Shown: positions 8,158 through 16,632 of the stretch, in pieces
Position numbering within the stretch: position 1 is the first letter of the stretch
How the letters are laid out: every line of letters begins with the position of its first letter
Source of the DNA: Streptomyces sp. MP131-18
GTDB taxonomy: Bacteria > Actinomycetota > Actinomycetes > Streptomycetales > Streptomycetaceae
Length of the DNA stretch: 64,000 bases
Direction: 5' to 3'
Assembly (NCBI RefSeq): GCF_001984575.1
Contig: NZ_LZNS01000001.1
Span: forward strand, 1,993,275 to 2,057,274
Notes under the pieces: model-generated
What the model saw: only the letters and a program-made list of their open reading frames with translations
Database searches by the model: none
What the model was told of the DNA's origin: nothing
Program-made: the position numbers and the translations under genes

Positions 8158-8184
8158 GAGGGATGCACTGCTGGTGCACCCCTC
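8158..8184. promoter_or_regulatory. Inverted repeat between the dead regulator and the alcohol dehydrogenase
   Basis: GAGGGATGCAC-tgctg-GTGCACCCCTC: 11-bp arms with one mismatch and a 5-bp spacer, in the divergent gap. Position and symmetry fit the operator of the MmyB-type regulator, which is itself deleted. Nothing else recognisable in 8128-8371 apart from the GAGGAAGAGGG ribosome-binding region of the dehydrogenase. Confidence 0.5.
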
Positions 8185-8371
8185 GGCAGAACCTCCCTCA
8201 GCGCCGACGGCCGCGCTTTCCTGGACAGCGTGCCGCCCGACGAGTGGCATCGCGACGACACGCGGCGTGCGCGAGCCGTACCTGTCCCTGGCCGCCCTTA
8301 GCTGTCCCAGGAGCCGGACCCGGCCGCCGTGCCAGGGCCGGCACGCGAGCGAACGAGGAAGAGGGATCATC

Positions 8372-9394
8372 ATGCGCGCTGCTGTGCTGCACGCTCCCGG
8401 CGACGTCCGGGTGGAAGAGATCGGCGACCCGAGGATCACCGCGCCGACGGATGCGGTCATCCGGGTGTCGGCGGCCTGCGTCTGCGGTTCGGACCTGTGG
8501 CCCTACCGCGGCACCGAGCCGGTTCAGGCGCCGATGCCGATGGGGCACGAGTACGTCGGAGTCGTCGAGGAGGTCGGCAGCGACGTCCGCACCGTGCGGC
8601 CCGGGCAGTTCGTCGTCGGCACGTTCGTCGCCGCCGACGGCACCTGCGAGATCTGCCGCTCGGGCTACCCCTCCTCCTGCGTGAACCGCGTGTTCATGGC
8701 CCAGGTCGGCACCCAGTCCGAACGCGCCCGCATCCCGCACGCCGACGGCACCCTCGTGGCCACCCCGGGCACGCCCGAGGAGGACCTGATCCCCCACCTC
8801 CTGGCCGCCTCCGACGTGCTGGGCACCGGATGGTTCGGCGCGGTGGCCGCCGAGGCCGGGCCGGGGAAGACCGTCGCGGTCGTCGGCGACGGCGCGGTCG
8901 GCCTGCTCGCCGTGCTGGCCGCCCGGCAGCTCGGCGCCGAGCGGATCATCGCGGTGAGCCGCCACGAGTCCCGGCAGGAGCTCGCCCGGGAGTTCGGCGC
9001 CACCGACGTCGTCACCGAACGCGGCGACGAGGGCGTCGCCGCGATCAAAGAACTGACCGGCGGTCTTGGCGCCCACTCGGTCGTCGAGGCCGTCGGCACC
9101 CAGCAGTCGATGCAGCAGGCCATCCGCTCCACCCGCCCGGGCGGCCACCTCGGCTTCGTGGGCGTCAACCACGACGTCACCCTCAGCGGCGAGGAACTCT
9201 TCTTCTCCCAGATCCACCTCCACGGCGGCCCCGCCCCGGTCCGCCGCTTCCTGCCCGAGCTGATCGACCTGATCTGGCAGCGGAAGATCCACCCCGGCAA
9301 GGTCTTCGACCTCACCCTTCCCCTCGACCGGGCCGCCGAGGCGTACCGGGCCATGGACGAACGCCGCGCCATCAAAGCCCTGCTGCGCGTGTGA
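8372..9394 (+). CDS. Zinc-dependent alcohol dehydrogenase family protein
   Basis: 340 residues from ATG 8372, preceded by GAGGAAGAGGG; the frame is open upstream but MRAAVLHAPGDVRVEEIGDP is the family N-terminus. It is a medium-chain dehydrogenase: catalytic-zinc ligands in CVCGSDLW and GHEYVG, Rossmann motif VVGDGAVGLLAVLAARQLGAERII, and a C-terminal substrate domain ending AMDERRAIKALLRV. In the structural-zinc loop (DGTCEICRSGYPSSC) the first of the usual four cysteines is Asp. Adjacent decayed regulator and SDR gene suggest a former redox regulon; substrate unknown. Confidence 0.92.
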   Translation: MRAAVLHAPGDVRVEEIGDPRITAPTDAVIRVSAACVCGSDLWPYRGTEPVQAPMPMGHEYVGVVEEVGSDVRTVRPGQFVVGTFVAADGTCEICRSGYPSSCVNRVFMAQVGTQSERARIPHADGTLVATPGTPEEDLIPHLLAASDVLGTGWFGAVAAEAGPGKTVAVVGDGAVGLLAVLAARQLGAERIIAVSRHESRQELAREFGATDVVTERGDEGVAAIKELTGGLGAHSVVEAVGTQQSMQQAIRSTRPGGHLGFVGVNHDVTLSGEELFFSQIHLHGGPAPVRRFLPELIDLIWQRKIHPGKVFDLTLPLDRAAEAYRAMDERRAIKALLRV

Positions 9395-9595
9395 CGTCCG
9401 CAGCCGCCCGCCGCGGATGGAGATCGTGACCGGCCCCGACGGGGCAGCTGCCCAGGGCAGTGGTTCACCGGTGACCTGGCTCGCCCGGCTTCACGGCCGA
9501 CGTCCTCGACACCGCTTCCCTCGCCCCCCGAGCGGCGGGAGACGCCACTACCAAAACCGCCCCCGACCCGCCTGCCGCCGACCGGGGAACGCGCC

Positions 9596-10167
9596 ATGAA
9601 CCCCACCTACGACTTCACCGGCCAGGCCGCCTTCGTCACCGGCGCCTCCTCCGGCATGGGTCTGGCCACCGCCCGCGCCTTCGCCGAAGCCGGCGCCGCC
9701 GCCGAGGAACCGGCCGAACGCTTCGACCGCGTCCACGCCATCGACCTCCGCGGCATCTGGGCGAGCATGAAACACGAACTGCGGCACATGCGCGCACAAG
9801 GCAGCGGGGCCATCGTCAACCGCTCATCCCTCGGCGGCCTCGTCGGCCTCCCCGGCCGCGCTTCCTAGCACGCCTCCAAGCACGGAGTCATCGGCCTGAC
9901 CACCAGCGCCGCCCTCGAATACGCCCCCCGCGGCATCCGCATCAACGCCGTCTGCCCCGGCACCGTCAGCACCCCCATGGTCACCGACATGATCGCCAAG
10001 GGAGAACTCGACCTCGCCGAGGCCGAAGCCGGCCGGCCGGCCGGCCCATCAACCGACTCGGCACCCCGGAAGAAGTCGCCCACGCCGTCCTGTGGCTGTG
10101 CAGCCCCGCAGCCGCCTTCGTCATCGGCGTCGCCCTCCCCGTCGACGGCGGCTACGTCGCCCGCTGA
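9596..10167 (+). pseudogene. Short-chain dehydrogenase, multiply broken
   Basis: Starts [36 protein letters not shown] with the TGxxxGxG cofactor motif and ends, in another frame, with [10 protein letters not shown], the usual SDR C-terminus. Three lesions are visible. About 70 residues are missing between AEAGAAA and [10 protein letters not shown]. The catalytic Tyr of YxxxK (expected in ASYHASKHG) is a TAG stop at 9867-9869. A GGCC tandem run at 10029-10046 is two units (8 bp) too long and throws [19 protein letters not shown] out of frame. Certainly inactive. Confidence 0.88.
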
Positions 10168-10406
10168 CACCACCCACCGCAATCCCCCGCAACCGGGAAC
10201 GGAGGGCGACGACGCCGAACCATCAGCCGACGGCCCCCGGCCGCTGTGGTTCGAAAAGCTCGTGCGGCGACGGCAGGAGTGACGGTGTCGCCGTACAGTG
10301 GTGATATCGAGAGTTTGTCGTACGTCGGCTTACATGCGGGCGCCGTTCTCGACGAAGGAAAATGCCGGCCTTCGCCCCGGGCGGTGGCCGGAGACGGGTT
10401 CGTCCC

Positions 10407-10967
10407 ATGTCAGCGACAACCGATCGCCCCGCATTCCCCTCGGGGGGTGCTGATGCCCTCCCTGCTCGACTCGCTCTGAAGAGCCCGGATGCTCCGCGCG
10501 GGCTGCTGGACGGGGCATGGTGGCCTCGTTCCCGGGAGCTGTCGCGGGAGCTTCCCGCGCTGGCCGCCGCCCTGGACCTGCTGTGGGGCAGGATCACCCG
10601 TGTCGCCGTGAACCCCCGCTACTGGCCGGTCGTTCCGCGCAAGGTGCCGGTCGGGCGGCGCGTGATCAAGGTGGGCTGGTTCGCGGCCGAACTGGACCCG
10701 CACATGCTCCTGCTTCTCTCCTTCCGCGTCGGCCGCTGGGATCTGCTGGTGATTCCTCCGGAGACCGGCGCGCACTCGGCGGAACGGTTGATGGCCGCGG
10801 CACGCGACGCGTCAGGGCCACCCCGCACCGCGAGCGCGCTCATGGCCAACGAGACGGCCCACCCGGCCCACCCGGAGCTGCTGACCGTGTGGGAGGACGA
10901 GGGCGGCGCCGTCCCTTCGGAACATCCGCGCGCCGGACGGCACCACGAGCAGCGGGACCTGGCATGA
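10407..10967 (+). CDS. DUF5994 family protein
   Basis: 186 residues from ATG 10407 (MSATTDRPAFPSGG). It shows the DUF5994 hallmarks: RLALKSPDAPRGLLDGAWWPRSRELSRELPALAAAL, then RVAVNPRYWPVVPRKVPVGRRVIKVGWFA, and the LLLLSFRVGRWDLLVIPPET core. This family is restricted to actinobacteria, has no enzymatic motif that I recognise and no assigned function. Cytoplasmic. It lies upstream of a GNAT gene on the same strand with a ~110-bp gap. The 10168-10406 stretch before it shows no gene. Confidence 0.87.
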   Translation: MSATTDRPAFPSGGADALPARLALKSPDAPRGLLDGAWWPRSRELSRELPALAAALDLLWGRITRVAVNPRYWPVVPRKVPVGRRVIKVGWFAAELDPHMLLLLSFRVGRWDLLVIPPETGAHSAERLMAAARDASGPPRTASALMANETAHPAHPELLTVWEDEGGAVPSEHPRAGRHHEQRDLA

Positions 10968-11076
10968 CAAACGACCTCGTGTCCCGGCGCGCGGCGACGG
11001 CGAGCGCCGTGCTGCGCCTGTACGGCGGTACGGGCCGACCATGGCGGCCGGGCCGCGCGGCGTGCGGGAGTGTGTG

Positions 11077-11712
11077 GTGAGGCCGCCTCCCCGGCCCGGC
11101 AAGCGGCCTGTGTCCGCGACGTCCCCTGCCCGCCTGCGCCGACTCAGCCGCTGGCAGGCCGAAGGGATGCGGGAGGATCTCGCGGATCTGTACGCGGAGT
11201 CCACGACGGCAGGCACCGACGTGGACTACCGGAGCCGGGAAGACTTCCTCCGGCGCCTCGCCGACGATGTCAGGCAGCCGGGATTCGGCATGCTCATCGC
11301 GGAGACGACCACCCTGGCGGGGTGCGCTTTCGGTTTCCCGGTGGGGCGTGGCAGCTCCTGGTGGCACGGGTTCGACGGCCCGCTGCCGCCGGATGTCGAG
11401 CACCTCACCGCGTCGGGACGGGTGTTCTCCATCACCGCGATCGTGGTCCATCCGCGGGAGCGCGACCGCGGGCTCACCGAACGGCTCCAGAAGCGTCTGT
11501 TCGCCGATCACCAGGTCTCGTTGGGCGTCACCCTGGTGGACCGCGCCGACGAGTACGCCGCGCGGGCTTTCTCGGCCCTCGGCTGGCGGCAGATCGGCGA
11601 GCTCCGCCGCCCGACCGGCCCGGCGGTTCTCCGCGTCCTCGCCCTTGACCTCTGGAACGCGCGATCCGCCGCGCCCGACCCCCTCGGACGGCACGACAGC
11701 ACGCAGGGGTGA
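11077..11712 (+). CDS. GNAT-family acetyltransferase
   Basis: 211 residues from GTG 11077, chosen because GGGAG lies 6 bases upstream; the frame also has an ATG at 11041 without a Shine-Dalgarno sequence. The conserved stretch LRRLSRWQAEGMREDLADLYAES...YRSREDFLRRLADDVRQPGFGMLIAETTTLAGCAFGFPVGR is shared by a common Streptomyces GNAT group, followed by FSITAIVVHPRERDRGLTERLQ (acetyl-CoA loop) and ARAFSALGWRQIGE. Its stop is 6 bp from the stop of the convergent SDR gene. Target unknown. Confidence 0.85.
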   Translation: MRPPPRPGKRPVSATSPARLRRLSRWQAEGMREDLADLYAESTTAGTDVDYRSREDFLRRLADDVRQPGFGMLIAETTTLAGCAFGFPVGRGSSWWHGFDGPLPPDVEHLTASGRVFSITAIVVHPRERDRGLTERLQKRLFADHQVSLGVTLVDRADEYAARAFSALGWRQIGELRRPTGPAVLRVLALDLWNARSAAPDPLGRHDSTQG

Positions 11713-11718
11713 GGCCGT

Positions 11719-12570
11719 TCAGTCACGCGGTGCCGGGCCGGGGCGGGCGCGGCTCAGCAGCTCCTCGGTGCGCTCCGCGAGGCGGGCCGCGTCGGCCGGG
11801 TCGAGGGTCTTCAGCGACAGCGGAACGTTCCGGCCGCGGTCGACGGCGGTCAGCGGTTCCGCGGGCGGCCGGTCGATCCAGTCGACGACGGGGCGGGCCG
11901 AGTCGGCCACCGGGCGGGCGAAGAACCGGGCGAGCAGCCGGATCGAGCCGCGGACCAGCGGACTCGGGTGGGCATCGGCGCCGCTGCGGGTGAAGCCCGG
12001 GTGATACAGGACGTAACGGGCCCGGCTGCCGGCCGCGGCAAAGGCCACGCCGAGCAGGTCGTTGGCCCGCCCGGCCTGGAGCTGGGCGCGCACCTGGCCG
12101 TAGCGGCGGGTCAGTTGCAGGTCGTCCCAGTGCATCCGGCCCGCGGTGTTGCCGACCCCGGCCACGTTCACGACGACGGGGGTCTCGGCGGCGTCGAGCA
12201 GGGGGCGCAGGCGGTGGGCGAGCAGGTGGCGGCTCAGGTAGTAGAGGGCGAAGGTGAACTCCAGCCCGTCCGGGGTCTCCCGCCGTTTGACGCTGACGCG
12301 GTTGGCGAACAGCGCCAGCGCGTCCACCGCCTCGTGGTGCCCGGCGATCTCGGCCGCGACCCGCTCGACCTCGGCGATGGAGGACAGGTCCGCCCGGATG
12401 AACCGCAGGTCCGGGTGCGCGGCCAGGTCGAGCAGCGCGCGCCCTCTGGCCTCGCTGCTGCCGATCACGGTGACGCGGTCACCGCGCGCCAGCCGTTCAA
12501 GCGCGGTCGCCCGGCCCATGCCGGCGGTACCGCCGCTGATGATCACGTTCTTTCGTGTTGGGACCGGCAT
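11719..12570 (-). CDS. SDR-family NAD(P)-binding oxidoreductase (atypical active site)
   Basis: 283 residues, start ATG 12570 with GGAGG 5 bases upstream. Rossmann motif ISGGTAGMGRATALERLARGD, then the FALYYLSRHLLAHRL helix and the VVNVAGVGN strand resemble retinol-dehydrogenase-like SDRs. The usual YxxxK reads YGQVR here: the catalytic Lys is Arg, so classical dehydrogenase activity is doubtful. It diverges from an HxlR regulator (78-bp gap), a very common pairing in which HxlR senses reactive electrophiles or quinones and controls the reductase. Confidence 0.88.
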   Translation of the reverse strand: MPVPTRKNVIISGGTAGMGRATALERLARGDRVTVIGSSEARGRALLDLAAHPDLRFIRADLSSIAEVERVAAEIAGHHEAVDALALFANRVSVKRRETPDGLEFTFALYYLSRHLLAHRLRPLLDAAETPVVVNVAGVGNTAGRMHWDDLQLTRRYGQVRAQLQAGRANDLLGVAFAAAGSRARYVLYHPGFTRSGADAHPSPLVRGSIRLLARFFARPVADSARPVVDWIDRPPAEPLTAVDRGRNVPLSLKTLDPADAARLAERTEELLSRARPGPAPRD

Positions 12571-12648
12571 GGTGTCCTCCGCATAGGCTCGTCGATCGGC
12601 CGGTCCATCGTCGGCCGCGGCCTCGGAAGCGGGAAAGAAGGCACTTTG

Positions 12649-13047
12649 ATGTCAGGTACGCACAGCGATGTTCCCTCGGTGCTCGCGCACGAACTGCCGC
12701 GTCCCGTGCCGCTGGACGAGTTGGCCGCCTGCCCGGTCGGGGAGGTGTTCCGGCGGGTGGGCGACAAGTGGAGCATGCTGCTGATGATCCTGCTCGGACA
12801 CCGTCCGTACCGGTTCAACGAGTTGCACCGCGCCGTCGAGGGCATCAGCCAGCGCATGCTGACCCGCACGCTGCGCGGTCTGGAGAACGACGGCCTGGTG
12901 CGACGCGAGGTGTTCCCGACCGTGCCGCCCGGCGTCGAGTACAGCCTGACGCCGCTGGGCAGGTCGCTGCTCGAACCGCTGTCGGCGCTGGCGGACTGGG
13001 CGGTGCGGCACGGGGCGGCGCCGGGCCGCGCCCCGGAACCGCGCTGA
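12649..13047 (+). CDS. HxlR-family transcriptional regulator
   Basis: 132 residues from ATG 12649. Winged-helix HxlR domain: CPVGEVFRRVGDKWSMLLMILLGHRPYRFNELHRAVEGISQRMLTRTLRGLENDGLVRREVFPTVPPGVEYSLTPLGRSLLEPL. Cys25 at the start of the domain is in the position of the redox-sensing Cys of the family. Divergent from the SDR gene, its likely target. The frame is open for 680 bp upstream, but the domain and the start codon fix the 5' end. Confidence 0.94.
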   Translation: MSGTHSDVPSVLAHELPRPVPLDELAACPVGEVFRRVGDKWSMLLMILLGHRPYRFNELHRAVEGISQRMLTRTLRGLENDGLVRREVFPTVPPGVEYSLTPLGRSLLEPLSALADWAVRHGAAPGRAPEPR

Positions 13048-13134
13048 CCGGCCGGGTCCTGGGGGTAACCCCACCGCGCAGCCGGTGGGTTGCCGCATGG
13101 TGGGCCGGTGGCGCCGGGCGGCAGGGTGAGCGGC

Positions 13135-14337
13135 ATGACAGACATGACGAGGACGAAGGGCCGCGCCGCGCGGGCGGTGGCGTGCGGCATCGCGGTGGCG
13201 GTGCTCGCGGCGCTCGCCGGGCCGGCGGCGGCCGGCGGAGCGGTGGCGGACCCGCGCGGGGGCGGCGGGGACCGGCTGCGGCAGGACGTGGCGGCGATCA
13301 CGGCGGCCGGCGTGACCGGCGTTCAGGCGCGGGTGACGGGGGCCGACGGACGCGTGCGCACCGCGACCGCGGGCGTCGCGGACCTCAGCACCGGGCGGCC
13401 GGTATCGCCGAACGGATATTTCAGGATCGGCAGCACCAACAAGACGCTCGTGGCCACCGTCCTGCTGCAACTCGCGCGCGAGGGCGCGCTGTCGCTGGAC
13501 GACACCGTGGCGGAGTGGCTGCCCGGCGTCGTCGAGGGCAACGGCCACGACGGCAGCCGCATCACGCTCCGCGCACTGCTCCAGCACACCGGCGGCGTGT
13601 ACGACGGCAACTACCCCAGCCGCGGCGGCTCCGCGGCGGACTACTACGCGAGCCGGTACGACGTGCACACGCCGCAGGAGATCGTGGCCGCAGCCATGCG
13701 CCATGCGCCGGACTTCCCGCCCGGCGAAGGCTGGAGCTACTCCAACACCGGCTACGCGGTGCTCGGCATGGTCATCGAACGGGCCACCGGGCGGGCATGG
13801 CACGAGGAGGTGAACGACCGCATCCTGACGCCCCTCGGCATGCGGCACACCATCTGGCCGGGCCTCTCCCCCACGCTGCCCCGCCCGCACGCACACGGCT
13901 ACACCCGTTTCGCGCCAGGCGAGGACCTGGTGGACACCACCGAGCTGATCGACGCCGACGCCTCGGGCGGCTACCTCTCGACCACCGCCGACCTGGACCG
14001 GTTCGCGCGGGCGCTGTTCGACGGCACGCTGCTCGACGAGGCCGGACGGGCGGAGCTGACGCGCACCGTGGCGCTCGGCGAGGACGACACCCCCTGGCCC
14101 GGCGCCCGTTACGGTCTCGGCGTGTTCTCGCGTCCGCTGCCGTGCGGCGGCACCGTGTGGATTCCCAGCGGCGACCAGATCGGCTACAAGACCAGGATCG
14201 GCGTCACCGCCGACGGGGAGCGCAGCGTCGTGGTGTCGATGTCCACCCAGCTCCAGGACTCGGCCGACAGCGCCCTGCGCCAGGAGGCCACCGCCACCGA
14301 GCTGATCGACAACGCCCTGTGCGGGGACGGCAGCTGA
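13135..14337 (+). CDS. Secreted serine hydrolase (class C beta-lactamase/D-Ala carboxypeptidase fold)
   Basis: 400 residues from ATG 13135, with a signal peptide (TRTKGRAARAVACGIAVAVLAALAGPAAAGG). The catalytic SxxK is STNK in RIGSTNKTLVATVLL, the YxN motif is YSN in EGWSYSNTGYAVLGMVIERATG, and the C-terminal third has the SGGYLSTTADLDRFARAL block. This is the DD-peptidase/beta-lactamase-like family (PF00144), abundant in Streptomyces. Extracellular; may act on peptidoglycan peptides, beta-lactams or esters. Ends before a convergent-type hairpin shared with the permease gene. Confidence 0.92.
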   Translation: MTDMTRTKGRAARAVACGIAVAVLAALAGPAAAGGAVADPRGGGGDRLRQDVAAITAAGVTGVQARVTGADGRVRTATAGVADLSTGRPVSPNGYFRIGSTNKTLVATVLLQLAREGALSLDDTVAEWLPGVVEGNGHDGSRITLRALLQHTGGVYDGNYPSRGGSAADYYASRYDVHTPQEIVAAAMRHAPDFPPGEGWSYSNTGYAVLGMVIERATGRAWHEEVNDRILTPLGMRHTIWPGLSPTLPRPHAHGYTRFAPGEDLVDTTELIDADASGGYLSTTADLDRFARALFDGTLLDEAGRAELTRTVALGEDDTPWPGARYGLGVFSRPLPCGGTVWIPSGDQIGYKTRIGVTADGERSVVVSMSTQLQDSADSALRQEATATELIDNALCGDGS

Positions 14338-14352
14338 CAGGCCCCCTGAACG

Positions 14353-14386
14353 AGCGGCGCCGTCCGGCTCACTTCACGGCGCCGCT
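14353..14386. terminator. Hairpin between the serine hydrolase and the malG-like permease
   Basis: AGCGGCGCCGT / ACGGCGCCGCT, 11 bp perfect, 12-nt loop. It overlaps the last codons of the minus-strand permease and can terminate transcription from both convergent genes. Confidence 0.65.
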
Positions 14387-15202
14387 GGTGATGCCCGAGA
14401 CGATGCGCCGCTGGGCGATGACGAAGACCGCGATCATCGGCAGGCTCATCAGTACGACGTAGGCGAAGACGAGGTGCCAGTTGTTCAGGTACAGCTGCGC
14501 GCTCGCCACTTGGTAGAGGTTGATCGGCAGGGTGGCGGCGTCGCCGCCGCCGAGGACGAAGAACGCGTAGAAGATGTCGCTCCAGGCGTACAGCATCACC
14601 ATGATCGTCGCGGTCGCGATGACCGGGCGCAGCAGCGGCAGGATGATGCGCAGGAACACCCGGAGCGGGCGGGCGCCGTCCACCCGTGCCGCCTCCTCCA
14701 GTTCGAAGGGAATGCTGCGGATGAAGCCGGTCATGAAGAAGATCGCCGTGGAGAGGTACATCGCCGTGTAGACCGCGATCATGCCGGGCCGCGTGCCGGC
14801 GAGGCCGAGCTGGCGCAGTTGCAGCACGATGGTGATGATGGCCGGGGGGAGCAGCAGGCCGCTGATGCAGACGGCGTACGCCGCGGCGACGAGCCGCCCG
14901 CGGCGGCGGGCGAACACCCAGGCCGCGGCGGCGCCGAGGCACAGCACGAGCACCACGGAGGGAACGATGACGAGCAGGCTGTTGACGAAGCCGCGCAGCA
15001 TCTCGCCCTCGCTGAAGGCGTCCGCGTAGTTGGCGCCGGGCTGCCAGTCGCCCGGCGGGTCCAGGTTCGGGCGGACGGCCTCGCCCTGGGGTTTGGCGGA
15101 GGTCGCCAGGACGAGCCAGAGCGGGATGCCGACGGTGACGAGCGCGAGGACGACCACGAGCACCGGGCGCCCCAGGCGCCAGTACCGGCCGGGGCGGTTC
15201 AC
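14369..15202 (-). CDS. Sugar ABC transporter permease (CUT1, MalG-like)
   Basis: 277 residues from GTG 15202 (VNRPGRYWRLGRPVLVVVLALVTVGIPLWLVL), the natural start. Six membrane segments and the cytoplasmic EAA loop FELEEAARVDGARPLRVFLRIILPLLRP identify the second permease of a carbohydrate importer. In the reconstructed ancestral operon the GTG overlapped the stop of the malF-like gene (GGGTGA), giving translational coupling. A TnpB element now lies immediately upstream, between 15226 and 16612. The frame happens to stay open into the element to 15319, so a longer hybrid N-terminus is possible. Expression may be impaired. Confidence 0.9.
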   Translation of the reverse strand: MNRPGRYWRLGRPVLVVVLALVTVGIPLWLVLATSAKPQGEAVRPNLDPPGDWQPGANYADAFSEGEMLRGFVNSLLVIVPSVVLVLCLGAAAAWVFARRRGRLVAAAYAVCISGLLLPPAIITIVLQLRQLGLAGTRPGMIAVYTAMYLSTAIFFMTGFIRSIPFELEEAARVDGARPLRVFLRIILPLLRPVIATATIMVMLYAWSDIFYAFFVLGGGDAATLPINLYQVASAQLYLNNWHLVFAYVVLMSLPMIAVFVIAQRRIVSGITSGAVK

Positions 15203-15225
15203 CCGTGTTCTGCCATGAAAGCTGA

Positions 15226-16612
15226 GAGCCGCAGCCCTGGGAGGAATCGGGTCCTTGTTGCGGAGCCGTGTAGTGGCAAAGCTCATTTGGTTGTATCTGG
15301 ACGACAAGCTGAACTCCAATCATTGGCCGCACTAGTGTGTTCTGCGTGAAGATCGTCGCGCAGGTGAAATTGCTGCCCGCGTCCGCTCATGACGCGGATG
15401 CGCTGGCAGCGACCCTGCGCGCTTGCAATCGGGCCGCGAACACCGCCTCCGAGGTGGCGTTCACCAAGGACCTCAAACGGCGGAACACGCTGCAGGACGC
15501 GGTGTACCACCGGATCAAGGCCGACTTCGACCTGGGCGCGCAGGCGGCGGTACGCACCATCAAGAAGGTGTGCGATGCCTACGCCGCGCTCAAGGGCAAC
15601 ATCAAGGCCGGAAATCTCGGACCCAAAGGATCGAAGCGCCGGACGCGGGCCGAGTCCAGGCCGGTCGGCTTCCGTGACGATGCCGCGCAGCCGTTCGATG
15701 ACCGCATCCTGACGTGGAACCTGGATCAGCGGACCGTGTCCGTCTGGACGGTTGCCGGGCGGCTGAAAGGCATTCCGTTCGTCTGCTCGCCCGAAGCGAT
15801 GACGCTGCTGGCCTCCCGCAAGGGAGAGTCCGACTTGGTGATGCGAGACGGCACGTTCTTCCTCATCGCCACCATCGACGTGCCCGAGCCGCTGGTGTCC
15901 GAGCCGGACGGGTCCCTGGGCGTGGACCTCGGGATCGTCAACATCGCCACCACCAGCGATGGTCAGATCATGGCCGGACGCCGCCTCAACCGCTACCGCA
16001 AGCGGCACCGCGACCTGCGCCGCAAGCTTCAGAAGAAGCGCACCAAGGCCGCCAAGCGGGCCTTGAAACGCATGCGGCGCCGGGAAGCCCGGCACGCGGC
16101 GCACACCAACCACATCATCGCCAAGCGCATCGTCGCCACCGCTGAACGCACCTCTCGCGGAATCGCCCTGGAAGACCTGGGCGGTATCCGGCAGAGGGTC
16201 ACGGCCAGGAAAGACCAGCGGGCACGACTGCACTCCTGGGCCTTCGCCCAACTCGGCACGTTTGTCGAGTACAAAGCCCGGCGGGCCGGTGTCGCGGTGG
16301 TCCACGTGGGCCCGCGCAACACCTCCCGCCAGTGCTCCGAGTGCCGGCACACCCACCGCACGAACAGGGTGGATCAAGCACGGTTCGTATGCCGGTCCTG
16401 CGGGATTGTGCTGCACGCGGACCACAACGGCTCCCGCAACATCGCCCACCGAGGCGAGGCTGTGTGGCAGCGGGGCGCAGTCAAACGCCCCAGTACGGCC
16501 CAGCGCTATACCGGACGCAGGGGACCAACGCGGCAGCCAGTCGCGCTCCACTTGTAATCAACGCCTTAGCGGATCGGGTGACAATCTCACTCCCTCAAGG
16601 CCGAGAATTTGA
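15226..16612 (+). mobile_element. Solo-TnpB insertion element (IS200/IS605 superfamily, IS1341-type)
   Basis: About 1.39 kb, holding only tnpB and no Y1 transposase gene, so mobilised in trans if at all. Boundaries are inferred: joining the left flank ending GAAAGCTGA (15217-15225) to CAGCAGTTCC (from 16613) restores one uninterrupted permease end reading RREELLSAFMAEHG-stop, whose stop overlaps the GTG of the next permease. No target duplication is needed, as expected for peel-and-paste transposition; the right end finishes TTTGA, the left target ends GCTGA. A short GTGA/TCAC hairpin sits near the right end (16578-16590). Confidence 0.78.
15346..16557 (+). CDS. tnpB: RNA-guided endonuclease TnpB
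   Basis: 403 residues from GTG 15346 (MKIVAQVKLLP, the family start; an in-frame GTG at 15337 would add three residues). TnpB is the RuvC-type nuclease that cuts DNA matching an RNA made from the element's right end, helping the element to persist at donor sites. All three RuvC acidic residues are in place: Asp194 (GVDLGIVN), Glu276 (GIALEDLGG) and Asp359 (LHADHNGSRN). The four-Cys zinc ribbon SRQCSECRHTH...FVCRSCG lies between the last two. It appears intact and catalytically competent. Opposite in orientation to the sugar-permease genes it separates. Confidence 0.95.
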   Translation: MKIVAQVKLLPASAHDADALAATLRACNRAANTASEVAFTKDLKRRNTLQDAVYHRIKADFDLGAQAAVRTIKKVCDAYAALKGNIKAGNLGPKGSKRRTRAESRPVGFRDDAAQPFDDRILTWNLDQRTVSVWTVAGRLKGIPFVCSPEAMTLLASRKGESDLVMRDGTFFLIATIDVPEPLVSEPDGSLGVDLGIVNIATTSDGQIMAGRRLNRYRKRHRDLRRKLQKKRTKAAKRALKRMRRREARHAAHTNHIIAKRIVATAERTSRGIALEDLGGIRQRVTARKDQRARLHSWAFAQLGTFVEYKARRAGVAVVHVGPRNTSRQCSECRHTHRTNRVDQARFVCRSCGIVLHADHNGSRNIAHRGEAVWQRGAVKRPSTAQRYTGRRGPTRQPVALHL

Positions 16613-16632
16613 CAGCAGTTCCTCCCTGCGGC
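16440..16632 (+). ncRNA. Predicted omega (reRNA) guide RNA of TnpB
   Basis: By analogy with characterised TnpB systems, the guide RNA overlaps the 3' end of tnpB and runs through the right end into flanking DNA. Here the scaffold would end near 16612 and the guide would start CAGCAGTTCCTCCCTG (from 16613). That sequence lies in the 3' end of the malF-like gene and directly abuts the inferred GCTGA target motif in the empty site. The 5' limit is a guess; no promoter or structure was computed. Confidence 0.45.

Noticed and set aside
15337..16557. Reading the element as IS607 (serine recombinase type)
   Set aside because: No recombinase gene is present, and the junction is not a simple GG dinucleotide insertion; a peel-and-paste junction explains the restored reading frame.
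15226..16612. Possibility that the TnpB element carries its own Y1 transposase
   Set aside because: The 120 bp before tnpB and the ~55 bp after it are too short and hold no HUH motif.
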